A DNA stretch of 64,000 bases from assembly GCA_963751835.1 (NCBI GenBank), contig CAVVWD010000030.1, positions 1 to 64,000 on the forward strand, given 5' to 3'. The position numbers were made by a program, and so were the translations under genes. Source of the DNA: JACVRW01 sp963751835. Lineage in GTDB: Bacteria; Actinomycetota; Thermoleophilia; Solirubrobacterales; Thermoleophilaceae. Below, piece after piece: positions 47,348-56,440 of this stretch. The notes beneath the pieces are model-generated. The model searched no databases, had not been told where the DNA came from, and worked only from the letters and a program-made list of their open reading frames with translations. How positions within the stretch are numbered: position 1 is the stretch's first letter; the number at the start of each line of letters is the position of its first letter.

Positions 47348-48499
47348 CTAGTGGGAGCTCACCGGCGCCAGGACCCCCCGGTAGAGCTCGAGCAGCGAGC
47401 GGATGTACGCCTCCTCGCCGTGGCCGTCGCTCGCGCGAGCCAGGACGGCGTCACCCTCGCGGCCGCGGAGATCCGGGTCCTCCCACAGCCCCGCCATGCG
47501 CTCGGCAAGCGCGTCGGGATCGTTCGGCGGCACGCTGCGCTCCGGCCCCGCGAGCTCGGGCGGAGCGCCGAGCGCGCTCACGATCACGGGTACGCCGGCG
47601 GCCATCGCCTCGAGCGCCGCGTAGCCCGCGAACTCGTGGTAGCGGGAGGGAAGGAGGAGCATCGCCGCGCCGGCGAGCTCGCGTGCCAGCGCCGGCCGGT
47701 CAAGGCGGCCGAGAAACTTGACCGGTGCCCCGAGCCGCCCCGCGAGGTCCTCCAGCTGCGCCGCCTGCGGCCCCGCGCCCGCCACCCGGAGCGGGACGGC
47801 CGACCGGGCCGACGCCTCGATCGCGGTGTCGATCCCCTTCTCGACCGACAACCGCGCGGCGACCAGCGCGTACAGGCCCTCGTCAGCCCGCGAGTGGTGA
47901 GCGAAGGCCTCGGCGGGCAGATAGTGCGGCACCAGCTCGACACGCTCGGCGGGCAGCCCCAGCAACGCCACCTGTCCGGCGGCGTAGCGGCTCGGCACCA
48001 CGAACCGGTCGACCGCGCGGACCACGGCCGGCTGGTGGCGGGCGAGCGCGGCGGCGTAGACGGCCGCCTCCGGCAGCGAGCCGCGGCAGTTGAGCGCGAG
48101 CCCGGGGAGTGTGAAGCGGTGGTGGCAGCGGAAGCAGGGAGCGCCGTCGCGGGCGGCGACGCCGATGGCGCAGAAGAGGCGCAGGTTGTGGAGCTGCAGC
48201 ACGGTCGTCGCGCCGGCCTCGCGGGCGGCCGCCAGCGAGCGCGGGCCGAAGAGCGGCAGCATGTTGTGGACGTGCACGACGTCCGCCTCGAGCTCGCGCA
48301 CGGCGGCGGCCACGTCCTCCTCGTCGCGGCCGCCGCGCCAGAGCGCGCGGCCGGCACCGCTGCGGGAAACCTCCTCCGAGCTGCGCTCGAGGAGGGCGTG
48401 CACGATGCCGGCGCGGCGCAGCGCCGCCAGCTGGAGCTCCACGGCGCGCTCCTCGCCGCCCTCGAGGCGGTAGCGGTTGTGCACGACGAGCACGCGCAT
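47348..48499 (-). CDS. GT4 family glycosyltransferase
   Basis: Intact, 383 residues. MRVLVVHNRYRLEGGEERAV (EGGEER loop), VVHVHNMLPLFGPRSLAAAR, TTVLQLHNLRLFCAIGVAAR and the zinc-like CFRCHHRFTLPGLALNCRGS, a common feature of this GT4 subgroup. Donor half: YALVAARLSVEKGIDTAIEA, VPLRVAGAGPQAAQLEDLAG, VKFLGRLDRPALARELAGA, and YHEFAGYAALEAMAAGVPVI with EX7E. It follows the aminotransferase with a 13-base gap on the same strand; the start is divergent from the next GT with 23 bases between. Confidence 0.84.
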   Translation of the reverse strand: MRVLVVHNRYRLEGGEERAVELQLAALRRAGIVHALLERSSEEVSRSGAGRALWRGGRDEEDVAAAVRELEADVVHVHNMLPLFGPRSLAAAREAGATTVLQLHNLRLFCAIGVAARDGAPCFRCHHRFTLPGLALNCRGSLPEAAVYAAALARHQPAVVRAVDRFVVPSRYAAGQVALLGLPAERVELVPHYLPAEAFAHHSRADEGLYALVAARLSVEKGIDTAIEASARSAVPLRVAGAGPQAAQLEDLAGRLGAPVKFLGRLDRPALARELAGAAMLLLPSRYHEFAGYAALEAMAAGVPVIVSALGAPPELAGPERSVPPNDPDALAERMAGLWEDPDLRGREGDAVLARASDGHGEEAYIRSLLELYRGVLAPVSSH

Positions 48500-48522
48500 C
48501 GGCGCGACTACGCTATCCGGCG

Positions 48523-49368
48523 ATGGACCAGCCGGCGGTCACGGTCGTGGTCCCCACGCGCGGCCGCGCGGCGTACCTCGAGGTCACGCTCGATTCGCTC
48601 TGCCGCCAGCGCACGCGGGCGCCTCACGAGCTCCTCGTCGTGGACGACGGGGCCGAGGACGGCACCCGCGACGTCGCCGAGCGCCTCGGCGTGCGCTGCG
48701 TGAGCCACGGCGAGCGCCGCAGCCTGAACGCCGCCCGCAACACCGGGCTGCGCGAGGCGCGCGCCGGCCTGATCGCGTTCGTCGACGACGACGTGGTGGC
48801 CCCCGAGGGCTGGCTCGAGGCGCTCGTCGAGGGCGCGGCGCGACATCCCGATGCCGAGGCCTTCGGCGGGCCGATCCGGGCCCGCTTCGAGGGCCGTACA
48901 CCGCGTGGCTGCGGGCGCGAGGATCCGCCGATAACGACGCTCGACCTCGGCCCCGAGGACCGCGACGCCGAGATGGTCTGGGGCGCGAACTTCGCCGTGC
49001 GGCGCTCGGCGATCGAGCGCATCGGCGAGTTCGACGAGTCGATCGTCCGTCCGCACGGCGACGAGGAGGAGTGGCTCGAGCGGCTGCGCGGCGCCGGCGG
49101 CCGGATCGCTTACATCGCCGGCGCGGGCCTCGACCACCGGCGCACCGAGGAGGACGCCCGCCTCGGCCGGCTCGCGCGCGCGGCCTACGCCCGCGGTCGC
49201 GGAGCGCGGGCGAGCGACACACGGCGCGGGAGGGCTCCGGGCCTCGCCCGCGAGCTACGGGTGCTCGCCGGCTGCGGCTGGCACACGGTCCGGCGCGCCT
49301 GCCCGCAGGGGCTCGTGATGGGCGCCCACTCGGCCGGCCGTGTGGTCGAGGCGCTCCGCCCCCGATGA
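48523..49368 (+). CDS. Family 2 glycosyltransferase
   Basis: Intact, 281 residues. VTVVVPTRGRAAYLEVTLDS, LLVVDDGAEDGTRDVAERLG, ERRSLNAARNTGLREARAGL, IAFVDDDVVAPEGWLEALVE (DDD metal/nucleotide motif), EMVWGANFAVRRSAIERIGE and the late acidic pair in PHGDEEEWLERLRGAGG. A basic tail follows. The stop is shared with the ATG of the next gene (ATGA), starting a chain of four tightly coupled GT genes (48.5-52.4 kb). Confidence 0.84.
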   Translation: MDQPAVTVVVPTRGRAAYLEVTLDSLCRQRTRAPHELLVVDDGAEDGTRDVAERLGVRCVSHGERRSLNAARNTGLREARAGLIAFVDDDVVAPEGWLEALVEGAARHPDAEAFGGPIRARFEGRTPRGCGREDPPITTLDLGPEDRDAEMVWGANFAVRRSAIERIGEFDESIVRPHGDEEEWLERLRGAGGRIAYIAGAGLDHRRTEEDARLGRLARAAYARGRGARASDTRRGRAPGLARELRVLAGCGWHTVRRACPQGLVMGAHSAGRVVEALRPR

Positions 49369-50228
49369 ACGCCGACCCGGGCACGTTCATGTCGGGCGAC
49401 GCGGGCGACGTGACCGATCCCTGGCGGCGAGCCAAGCGGCGGGCCGGCGAGCTCGCCTACAGCGCGCTCGACCTCGCGAGCGGGACGCGCCGGCGGACGG
49501 CGCGCCTGGCGGCGCGCGCCCCGGCCTTGGACGTGCTCGTGCTCGGCGTCTACCGGCCCGGCTCGCTCCTGCCGGCCGCGCTGCCCCGGCTTCGCTCGTC
49601 CGTCCATCAGGTCACCTTCGCCCTCGGCGCCACCGCCGCCGCGGCGGATCCCGCGCTCGCCGAGGCCACGGTCGCGACCGGCCTCGACGGCGGCAAGTTC
49701 GAGAACCTGAACCGCCTGCTGGCCGAGACCCCCCAGGGACACAGCGCCGACTGGACGCTGGTCGTCGACGACGACGTCGCGCTGCCGCCGGCCTTCCTCG
49801 ACCGCTTCCTGGGTGTGAGCGAGGCCTTCGCGCTCGACCTCGCCCAGCCCGCGCAGACGCTCCTGAGCCACTCCGCCTGGAAGGTCACGCGGCGGCGCCC
49901 GGCGGCGCTGGCGCGCGAGACGCGCTTCGTCGAGATCGGGCCGGTCACGGCCTTCGGGCGCCGGCCGGCGGAGGAGCTGCTCCCGTTCCCCTCGCTGCGC
50001 TTCGGCTGGGGACTCGACCTCCATTGGGCGGCGCTGGCGGCCGAGCGCGGCTGGCGACTCGGCGTGGTCGACGCGGTCCCCGTGCGGCACGAGGCCCGCA
50101 CCGTGGCCGCCGGCTATCCGCGCCGCGAGGCCGAGGAGGAGGCGGCGCGCTTCCTGTCCGACCGTCCCTACCTGCCGAGCGCGCGCGCCGGGGACACGCT
50201 CGCGGTCCACCGCAGGGCGCCGGGGTAG
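49365..50228 (+). CDS. Putative glycosyltransferase of uncertain family (GT-A-like)
   Basis: Intact, 287 residues from ATG 49365. The first 60 residues are basic with an amphipathic helix (RRAKRRAGELAYSALDLASG). Then LDVLVLGVYRPGSLLPAALP and LRSSVHQVTFALGATAAAAD, followed by KFENLNRLLAETPQGHSADW and TLVVDDDVALPPAFLDRFLG, whose DDD triad looks like a GT-A metal site, and GWGLDLHWAALAAERGWRLG with an acidic pair GLDLHW. The name is inferred from these and from GT neighbours on both sides; no close family was recalled. Overlaps upstream by 4 bp and is separated from the next gene by two bases. Confidence 0.65.
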   Translation: MNADPGTFMSGDAGDVTDPWRRAKRRAGELAYSALDLASGTRRRTARLAARAPALDVLVLGVYRPGSLLPAALPRLRSSVHQVTFALGATAAAADPALAEATVATGLDGGKFENLNRLLAETPQGHSADWTLVVDDDVALPPAFLDRFLGVSEAFALDLAQPAQTLLSHSAWKVTRRRPAALARETRFVEIGPVTAFGRRPAEELLPFPSLRFGWGLDLHWAALAAERGWRLGVVDAVPVRHEARTVAAGYPRREAEEEAARFLSDRPYLPSARAGDTLAVHRRAPG

Positions 50229-50230
50229 CC

Positions 50231-51313
50231 GTGCGGCTGCTGTTCGTATGCCCCGACATGCGCACCGGCGGCGCCGAGCGCCAATGGGCGACCCTCGTCC
50301 CGGAGCTGCACGACCGCGGCGTCGAGGTCGCCGTGGTCTGCCTCTCTGCCGAGGGGGCGTTCTTCGGCGAGCTCAAGGCGCGGGGCGTCTCGACGGTCAG
50401 CGTCGGCATGCGCGGGCGCAGCGACATCGGCGGCCTGCGCCGGGCGCTCGCCTGCGCCTCCATCCGTCCCGACGCCGTGGTCACCCGCGGCGTGAGCGCG
50501 CAGGTCGTGGGCGCGGCGATGGCGCGCCGGGCCGGCTCGCCGCTGGTGCTGAACGAGCACACGCCCGTCGGGCTGGACGGGGCGCTCGTCCCGCCGCGGC
50601 GCCACCAGCGCGCTCTCAGCCGGATCGCCACGCGTCGCGTGGACGCGGTGATCGCGGTCAGCTCGAGTCAGGTCGAGCCGCTCGAGGCGCTCGGCTACAA
50701 GCACATCACGGTGGTCCCGAACGGGGTTTTCGAGGCCTCGTTCGCGGACGTCGAGCCCTCGCCCGAGTTCGCCGGCGACGGCTTCGCCGCTCTGTCCGTG
50801 TCGGGCCTGCGGCCGGAGAAGCGCGTGGACGTGTTCATCGAGGCGGTGCGCACTGCGCGCCGCTCGAACCCGGCGATCCGCGGCTACGTGGCGGGTGAGG
50901 GCCGCGAGCAGGACACGCTGGCGGCGCTGGCCGACGACAGCGGCGTCGAGCTGCTCGGCGTGCGCCGCGACGCGCTCGACCTGATGCGAGGGGCGAGCGC
51001 CGTGTGCCTTACGAGCGAGGCGGAGGCCCTTCCGATGAGCGTGCTGGAGGCGATGGCACTTGAGCGGCCCGTCGTGGCCACGGACGTGGGCGGAAGCGGG
51101 GAGGCGGTGCTGGACGGTGAGACCGGCTTCCTGGTAGCGCCAGGCGACAGCGCGGCCGTCGCCGAGGCGCTCACGGCGCTGGCGGACGATCCCGGGCGCG
51201 CCCGCGCAATGGGCGCCGCGGGCAGGCGCCGCCAGCGCGAGCGCTTCAGCGGCGAGGCGATGGTGGAGGGCTACCTGGCAGCGTTCGAGGAGATCGCCGG
51301 GCGTCCGGTATGA
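50231..51313 (+). CDS. GT4 family glycosyltransferase
   Basis: Intact, 360 residues from GTG 50231. RLLFVCPDMRTGGAERQWAT (GGAERQ loop), LVLNEHTPVGLDGALVPPRR, VVPNGVFEASFADVEP, FAALSVSGLRPEKRVDVFIE, AIRGYVAGEGREQDTLAALA, GVELLGVRRDALDLMRGASA and SEAEALPMSVLEAMALERPV (EX7E), then VVATDVGGSGEAVLDGETGF. Normal GT4 length. It overlaps the next gene by 4 bp (ATGA). Part of the four-GT + strand unit. Confidence 0.85.
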   Translation: MRLLFVCPDMRTGGAERQWATLVPELHDRGVEVAVVCLSAEGAFFGELKARGVSTVSVGMRGRSDIGGLRRALACASIRPDAVVTRGVSAQVVGAAMARRAGSPLVLNEHTPVGLDGALVPPRRHQRALSRIATRRVDAVIAVSSSQVEPLEALGYKHITVVPNGVFEASFADVEPSPEFAGDGFAALSVSGLRPEKRVDVFIEAVRTARRSNPAIRGYVAGEGREQDTLAALADDSGVELLGVRRDALDLMRGASAVCLTSEAEALPMSVLEAMALERPVVATDVGGSGEAVLDGETGFLVAPGDSAAVAEALTALADDPGRARAMGAAGRRRQRERFSGEAMVEGYLAAFEEIAGRPV

Positions 51314-52386
51314 CGCGGCCGGATGTCCTGGTCGTCTCGCTGGGCACGACGCTCGGCTGGCGGGTGGCGGACCGGCTCTTCATCGACCAGCTGGAGCGAG
51401 CCGGGGCCTCGGCGGTGGCGGCGGCCGTGACGTTCGGGGCGGCCGGGAGGCTGCGGCGCGGCTATCCGCTGAACGACATCGTCGAGATGCACGCAGCGCG
51501 GCGCGCCACGCGGACGGCCGTCGCGCGCCACTCGCCGCGGGCGATCGTCTTCTCGTCGACCACCGCGGCGATGCTCGCTCCCGCGCTCGAGATCCCCTAC
51601 GCGGTGCGGCTCGACGCGCCGGCCGCGATGAACCGCCCCGGCGCGCGCAATGCCGTCCTGCACGCACTCGAGCGCCGAGGCCTCGGCCGGGCGCGGCTGA
51701 CGCTTCCGCTGAGCGGCGCGGCCCACGAGGTGCTGCCGCCTGGGTCCGCCCCGGCAGTGGTGGTGCCGCCGCCGGTGGAGCCGTCAGGGCCCCTGAGCGA
51801 GGAGCGCGAGCCGCTCGCCGTGGCCTACGTACCGGACCCCAAGGCCAAGGGGCTCGACATCCTGGCCGCCGGCTGGGCCGCAGCGGACCTGCCCGATGCG
51901 CGGCTGGAGGTCTACGGGCTCGACCCCGAATGGGCGCGGGCGCATCTGCGCCGCGCGGGGGTGCCCGAGCCGGCAGGGCTCGAACTGCGGGGGACGGTGC
52001 CCGCCGCTGACTTTCGCGCCCGGATCCGCCGAGCCCGGCTCTACGCGGGAGGAGCCCGCTGGGAGGACTTCGGCCAGGCGCCGCTCGAGGCGCTCGCCGA
52101 CGGCGCGCTGCTCGCGACCGTCCCGTCGGGCGGGCCGTTCGAGGCGCTGCGACTGGCGCGGGAGCTGGGAGAGCCGTCCCTGATCGCCTCGGAGGTCGGC
52201 GGCGAAGCTCTCGGCGCGGCGATCAGGGCGGCATTCGAGCTGCCTGAGGAGCGCGTGCAGGCATACCGGGCAGCGGCGCTGGACGCCCTGCGTCCGTTCC
52301 GGGCAGAGGCGGTGCAGAAGACGATCGAGCGAGACGTGCTGCCTCGGCTCCTCGGGCCCCCGGGCGGCGCGCCGCCCGACGTCTGA
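51310..52386 (+). CDS. GT-B-type glycosyltransferase (GT4-like, divergent)
   Basis: Intact, 358 residues. VLVVSLGTTLGWRVADRLFI opens the acceptor half; PYAVRLDAPAAMNRPGARNA and LTLPLSGAAHEVLP follow. Donor half: LAVAYVPDPKAKGLDILAAG (PDPKAKGLD replaces the usual R/K phosphate loop), ARLEVYGLDPEWARAHLRRA, LELRGTVPAADFRARIRRAR and RWEDFGQAPLEALADGALLA with an EX7E-like spacing. Last gene of the four-GT unit; the perfect inverted repeat at 52392-52436 begins six bases after its stop and probably ends transcription. Confidence 0.78.
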   Translation: MTRPDVLVVSLGTTLGWRVADRLFIDQLERAGASAVAAAVTFGAAGRLRRGYPLNDIVEMHAARRATRTAVARHSPRAIVFSSTTAAMLAPALEIPYAVRLDAPAAMNRPGARNAVLHALERRGLGRARLTLPLSGAAHEVLPPGSAPAVVVPPPVEPSGPLSEEREPLAVAYVPDPKAKGLDILAAGWAAADLPDARLEVYGLDPEWARAHLRRAGVPEPAGLELRGTVPAADFRARIRRARLYAGGARWEDFGQAPLEALADGALLATVPSGGPFEALRLARELGEPSLIASEVGGEALGAAIRAAFELPEERVQAYRAAALDALRPFRAEAVQKTIERDVLPRLLGPPGGAPPDV

Positions 52387-52391
52387 AGGCA

Positions 52392-52436
52392 GCTGCCTCG
52401 GGTTTGTACACACTATGCGTACAAACCCGAGGCAGC
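52392..52436. terminator. Perfect 18-bp inverted repeat, probable bidirectional terminator between convergent GT genes
   Basis: Left arm 52392-52409 (gctgcctcgggtttgtac) and right arm 52419-52436 (gtacaaacccgaggcagc) are exact reverse complements around a 9-base loop. It lies six bases after the stop of the + strand GT, and the - strand GT ends inside the loop (TAG at 52413-52415). Its last codons (A-A-S-G-L-Y-A) are therefore encoded by the right arm. No long T-run follows on either side, so termination would rest on the stem. Confidence 0.65.
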
Positions 52437-53564
52437 GCCCGCCATCGCCCTCAGTACAGCCCGCTCCCAGGCTTCGGCGTCGGCCTCCGGCGGATGTCGC
52501 GCCGTGACCGCCCGGCTGCCCGCCGCCAGCCGCTCGCGCAGCTCCGGCTCGCGCACCAGGCGGCGCAGCGCCGCGGCCACCTCGTCGCGGCTCGAGGGAT
52601 CCACCAGCAGGGCGTTCTCACCCTCGACCGCCACGTCGCCGGCCGCCCCGGCGCGCCGGCTGCAGATGAGCGGCAGGCCGGCGGCCGCGCCCTCGCGCAT
52701 CGTCACGCCGAAGGGCTCGTAGGTGCTCACCAGGGCGAGGACGTCGGCGTCCGCGTAGGCCGCCGGAAGCGCCGCCGGCGCCAGCGCCCCGCCGAACGAA
52801 GCCGGCACGCCGAGCCGCGCCGCCTGCGCTCGCAGCGACGGCTCGAGCGGTCCGGTCCCGTGCAGCACGAGCTCCGCTTCGCCGTCGAGCCCGGCCGCGG
52901 CGAAGGCGTCGAGCAACAGCGCCAGGTTCTTGTCCGGCACGAGCCGTCCCACCACCATCACGCGCACCGGGCCGTCACGGCCGCCGGCCCGAGGCGGCAG
53001 CGCAAGCAGCGGCGCGAGATCTGCGCTCTGGAGCGCAACCTCGACCCTGCCGCGGTCCACGCCGAGCAGCGCCAGCCGCTCGGCGCCCTGCGAGCTCGCG
53101 ACGATGAACCCCGCTGCCCGCGGCGCCAGCAGCCGGTGGACCCGCAGCTGAAGCGACGACAGGGCGGCGTCGCTCCACGGCGTCAGCTCGCTGAAGATGA
53201 CGAGCGGGCGGCCGTGCCTGCGGCACCAGGCAAGCGCGCGCCAGGTGGCGGGGCCGTATTCCCAGCTGACGACGCAGCCGGGGTCGGCCCGCCCGAGCGC
53301 CGCGCCGAGCCCGCGCGCGACCGTGACCGGGCTGCGGCCACGGCGCGGCCGCTGCCAGCCCGACAGGACCTCGCTCGGGTAGCCCTCCCGTCCCGCGAAC
53401 CAGTCCGGCGGCTGGTCCCAGCCGGCCTGGCTCGCTGCGAGATAGACGACGTGCGGCTCGATCACCCCGCGCTCCGAGAGCGACCGGAAGAGCGGCTCGC
53501 GATAGGGCACGGGGACCGGCGGCACGATGGCGACCCGGGGCGGCACGCCGCAACTTTGCCCCAC
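52413..53564 (-). CDS. GT4 family glycosyltransferase
   Basis: Intact, 383 residues from GTG 53564; GTG 53546 (VPPRVAIVPPVPVPYREPLF) is the more likely true start, because conserved sequence begins there. Acceptor half: VYLAASQAGWDQPPDWFAGR, VVSWEYGPATWRALAWCRRH, LVIFSELTPWSD. Donor half: VRVMVVGRLVPDKNLALLLD, GEAELVLHGTGPLEPSLRAQ, ALPAAYADADVLALVSTYEP and FGVTMREGAAAGLPLICSRR (EX7E). The DWF and WEYGPATWRA segments match the CapM/RfaB-like subgroup that uses unusual acceptors. Its 3' end lies inside the terminator stem-loop. Confidence 0.82.
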   Translation of the reverse strand: MGQSCGVPPRVAIVPPVPVPYREPLFRSLSERGVIEPHVVYLAASQAGWDQPPDWFAGREGYPSEVLSGWQRPRRGRSPVTVARGLGAALGRADPGCVVSWEYGPATWRALAWCRRHGRPLVIFSELTPWSDAALSSLQLRVHRLLAPRAAGFIVASSQGAERLALLGVDRGRVEVALQSADLAPLLALPPRAGGRDGPVRVMVVGRLVPDKNLALLLDAFAAAGLDGEAELVLHGTGPLEPSLRAQAARLGVPASFGGALAPAALPAAYADADVLALVSTYEPFGVTMREGAAAGLPLICSRRAGAAGDVAVEGENALLVDPSSRDEVAAALRRLVREPELRERLAAGSRAVTARHPPEADAEAWERAVLRAMAGAASGLYA

Positions 53565-53731
53565 AGAGCGGGTCGCAAGCGTTTAGGCATGCGCAAACCC
53601 GGGGCAAGTACCTCTGCTGACCGGCGTTTTGGCGATCGCTCCTGGGCGGTTGGTAGGTTTGCCCGCTCGCCCCGCGGTCCCGGCTGGTCGCCCCCCGAAG
53701 AACCTTGGTTCCGAGGAGAAGGACTCCCACA
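53565..53731 (+). promoter_or_regulatory. Divergent intergenic region with a possible promoter and leader for the O-antigen-ligase unit
   Basis: 167 bases between divergent genes. A -35-like TTGGCG (53629-53634) and a -10-like TAGGTT (53654-53659), 19 bases apart, face the + strand genes. A ribosome-binding site, gaggagaagg, lies about ten bases before GTG 53732. The stretch 53593-53663 has complementary ends (gcaaacc / ggtttgc) that could close a larger stem. No known riboswitch consensus was recognised. Confidence 0.35.
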
Positions 53732-54349
53732 GTGACCCGAGTAGTACGACACCTGCTTCTGCTTGCCGCCGTTGCGGTTCTCGTCGCCCCTGCCGCGGCC
53801 CACGCCACCCCGCGGCAGGTCATCAGGGACTGCGGTAACGACGGCACGCTCAACCGCAAGTACTCGAACTCCGACCTGCGCAAGGCGAGGGACAACCTCC
53901 CCACCGACCTCGCCGAATACAGCGACTGCCGTGACGTGATCTCGGCCGCCATCACCGGCGGCTCCGACAAGGGCGGTGGCCGAGGCAGCCCCGGACAGGG
54001 CGTCGGCGGCGCGGGTGCGGCCGATCCCGGCGAGCAGGGCGCGCGCGCGACGGACGCCGCGGAGCTGCAGGCGCTCACCTCCGAGGCTGCCTCGGGCTCC
54101 AAGGACGCCGAGCCGCCGCGGGTGGAGGTAGGCGACGAGCCGGTCGAGCCCGGCAGCAACGGACTGTTCGACCTCGCAAGCGCATCCAACGAGCTGCCCG
54201 TGCCGCTCCTGATCGCGCTCATCTGCGTGGGCCTGCTGGCGCTGGCCGGCGGGGCGGTGGTGCTGCGGGAGCGGGTGCCCGCCCTCGGGCGCATCCCGGT
54301 GCTGAACAAGATCCCGACGCCGCGTGTTCCCTTCACGAAGCGCAAATAG
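53732..54349 (+). CDS. Secreted/membrane-anchored protein of unknown function upstream of the O-antigen ligase
   Basis: GTG 53732 is fixed by the good ribosome-binding site. Residues 1-27 form a signal peptide (VRHLLLLAAVAVLVAPAAAH, cleavage after A-H-A). The mature protein has two cysteines in VIRDCGNDG and YSDCRDVISAAI, likely a disulfide, then a flexible Gly/Ala-rich stretch (about residues 85-130) and a C-terminal membrane helix LLIALICVGLLALAGGAVVL followed by a short basic tail. 205 residues. The domain around the cysteines looks conserved in design, but I do not recall a name. It is probably exported and anchored beside the ligase encoded immediately downstream (genes overlap by 26 bp). 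Confidence 0.68.
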   Translation: MTRVVRHLLLLAAVAVLVAPAAAHATPRQVIRDCGNDGTLNRKYSNSDLRKARDNLPTDLAEYSDCRDVISAAITGGSDKGGGRGSPGQGVGGAGAADPGEQGARATDAAELQALTSEAASGSKDAEPPRVEVGDEPVEPGSNGLFDLASASNELPVPLLIALICVGLLALAGGAVVLRERVPALGRIPVLNKIPTPRVPFTKRK

Positions 54350-56440
54350 CCTGATCGCGGTGGTACTCGGCGGCGCCCTTGCGGGCGTCGCCTTCGGGGC
54401 CGCCGGCGGCACCGAGCTCACGCGCACGTCGATCGTCGAGGTGCTGATGGTCCTCGGCGGCGTCGCGGTGATCGCCGCCGCCATCCTGTGGGGCCGGCGC
54501 GGCCCGCTGTACGGCGGGACGAGCCTGCTGCTGTTCGCGGCACTGGCCGTGCTGACCTCGCTTTCGGTGCTCTGGTCGGTCGTGCCGGAGCTGAGCTACA
54601 TCGAGGCCGGCCGGACGCTCGCCTACCTCGTCGTGTTCGCCGCGGCGATCGCGGGCGCCCGGCTTGCTCCGAGGGCGGCCCCGGGCGTGCTCGGCGGGAT
54701 CCTGATCGGGGCGATGCTGCCGGTGGCGTACGCGCTCGCTTCACGGATCTGGCCCAGCGCGCTGGCCGAGGACGAGCTCTCGAACCGGCTCGGCGCCCCG
54801 TTCCAGTACTGGAATGCGGTGGGCACGGTCGCGGCGCTCGCGATTCCCGCCGCGCTCTGGCTCGGCTCGCGCCGCACCGGAAGCATGCTTGCGCGCGCAC
54901 TCGCCTATCCCGCGATCGGGCTGAGCGTGCTCGCCATCCTCCTCACGCAGTCGCGGGGCGCGCTGGCGGCGGCGATCGTGGTGGTGCTCCTGTGGCTGGC
55001 GATCGTCCCGCTGCGCCTGCGCAGCCTCCCCGTGCTGCTTCTGCCCGCGCTCGCGGCTTCCGCGGTCGGCGCCTGGGCGCTGTCCAAGGACGCGTTCTCG
55101 AAGAGCCTCCAGCCGCTCGGGGTGAAGGAGGCCGTGGCGGGCGAGTTCGGCCTGCTGGTGGTGCTGATGTCGGTGCTGCTACTGGCCGTGGGCTTCGCCG
55201 TCAACATGGGGCTGTCACGCGGGCTCGTGTCCATGCGGACCCGGCGGCGTGCGGGATTGGTGGGGGTCGGCGTGGCATGCCTGGTGCCGCTGGTGGCATT
55301 CACCTCGGTGGCATTCAGCGACCGCGGGCTGTCCGGCACCATCGACGATCGCGTGAGCCAGCTCACGAGCGAGACTGACATCGCGCCCGAGGAGGGCGGC
55401 GACCGCGTGTTCGCCTCGTCCTCGACCCGCGGCAAGTACTGGCGCGAGGCCGGCCGGGTGTTCGACGACCGCCCGGCGGCGGGCGTTGGCGCCGGTGCCT
55501 TCGCGGTCGCTCGCCTGCGCCACCGCACCGACGGCGCCGTCACGCGCCACGCGCACGGGTTCGTGCCGCAGACGCTCGCCGACCTCGGGATCGTCGGCGT
55601 CGTGGTCAGCACCCTGTTGCTCCTGGCCTGGCTGGCGGCCGCGCTGCGTACAACGGCGCTGCTCCCGCGCCGGCTGCCGTTCGCCGACCGCCTCCCCTTT
55701 GCCCGCTCGGGCGACGAGCCGGCCCCGCGCCGCGACTGGGACGGCGACCGCATCGCGCTCGTCGCCCTGCCGCTCGTCGCCCTCGCCTTCGGCCTCCAGT
55801 CGATCGTCGACTGGACGTGGTTCATCCCGGGACCGATGGCGATGGCGCTGGTGGCGGCCGGGTTCGTGGCGGGGCGGGGACCGCAGGCGGCGCTCGCGGG
55901 CGCGCCGGCCGGGCTTGCGGCCGAGCCGGCGCCCCGCGCTTCAGCCGGCCGGACACCAGCCGGATCGTCGCCGCGGTCGGCGTTGTGCTGACCGGCCTGG
56001 TGCTCGCCTGGGCGACCTGGCAGCCGGAGGCATCAGACCGAGCCACCGGCAACGCACTGCACCTGTCCGACCAGGGTCGCTTCGACGAGGCGCTCGCGGA
56101 GACGGACAGCGCCGCGGACGCCAACCCGCTCACTCCGGAGCCGCTGCTGGTGAGGGCCTCGGTCCAGACCGCCGCGGGAGACGAGGCCGCGGCGCGCAAG
56201 ACACTCGAGCAGGCCGTGCTCGGCTTCCCCGGCGATCCCCAGACCTGGTACCGGTTGGCCGCCTTCCAGCTCGGCACGCTCGACCGCCCCGACGAGGCCC
56301 TCGAGACGCTCAAAGGGGTGCTCTATCTCGATCCCTTCTCGAAGCCCGCGCAGGCGCTCTTCCTGGAGGCGCGCGCCCGCCAGCGCGAGCTCCAGACGCT
56401 CGAGGCGCGGCGGCAGCAGCAGGAGCAACCCCCGCCCTAA
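54324..56440 (+). CDS. O-antigen ligase/polymerase-like membrane protein with C-terminal TPR domain (one frameshift)
   Basis: Polytopic inner-membrane protein with about 12 helices that joins or polymerises glycans at the outer face. From GTG 54324: LIAVVLGGALAGVAFGAAGG, SLLLFAALAVLTSLSVLWSV, APFQYWNAVGTVAALAIPAA (the NAVG motif of Wzy_C/RfaL proteins), LAILLTQSRGALAAAIVVVL and, in the periplasmic loop, AGVGAGAFAVARLRHR with TRHAHGFVPQTLADLGIVG, the usual catalytic Arg/His region. An extra base near 55930 shifts the frame; it then reads VVLTGLVLAWATWQPEASD, and three helix-pairs such as SDQGRFDEALAETDSAADAN and RLAAFQLGTLDRPDEALETL form a TPR-like C-terminus. Total about 700 codons. Confidence 0.78.
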
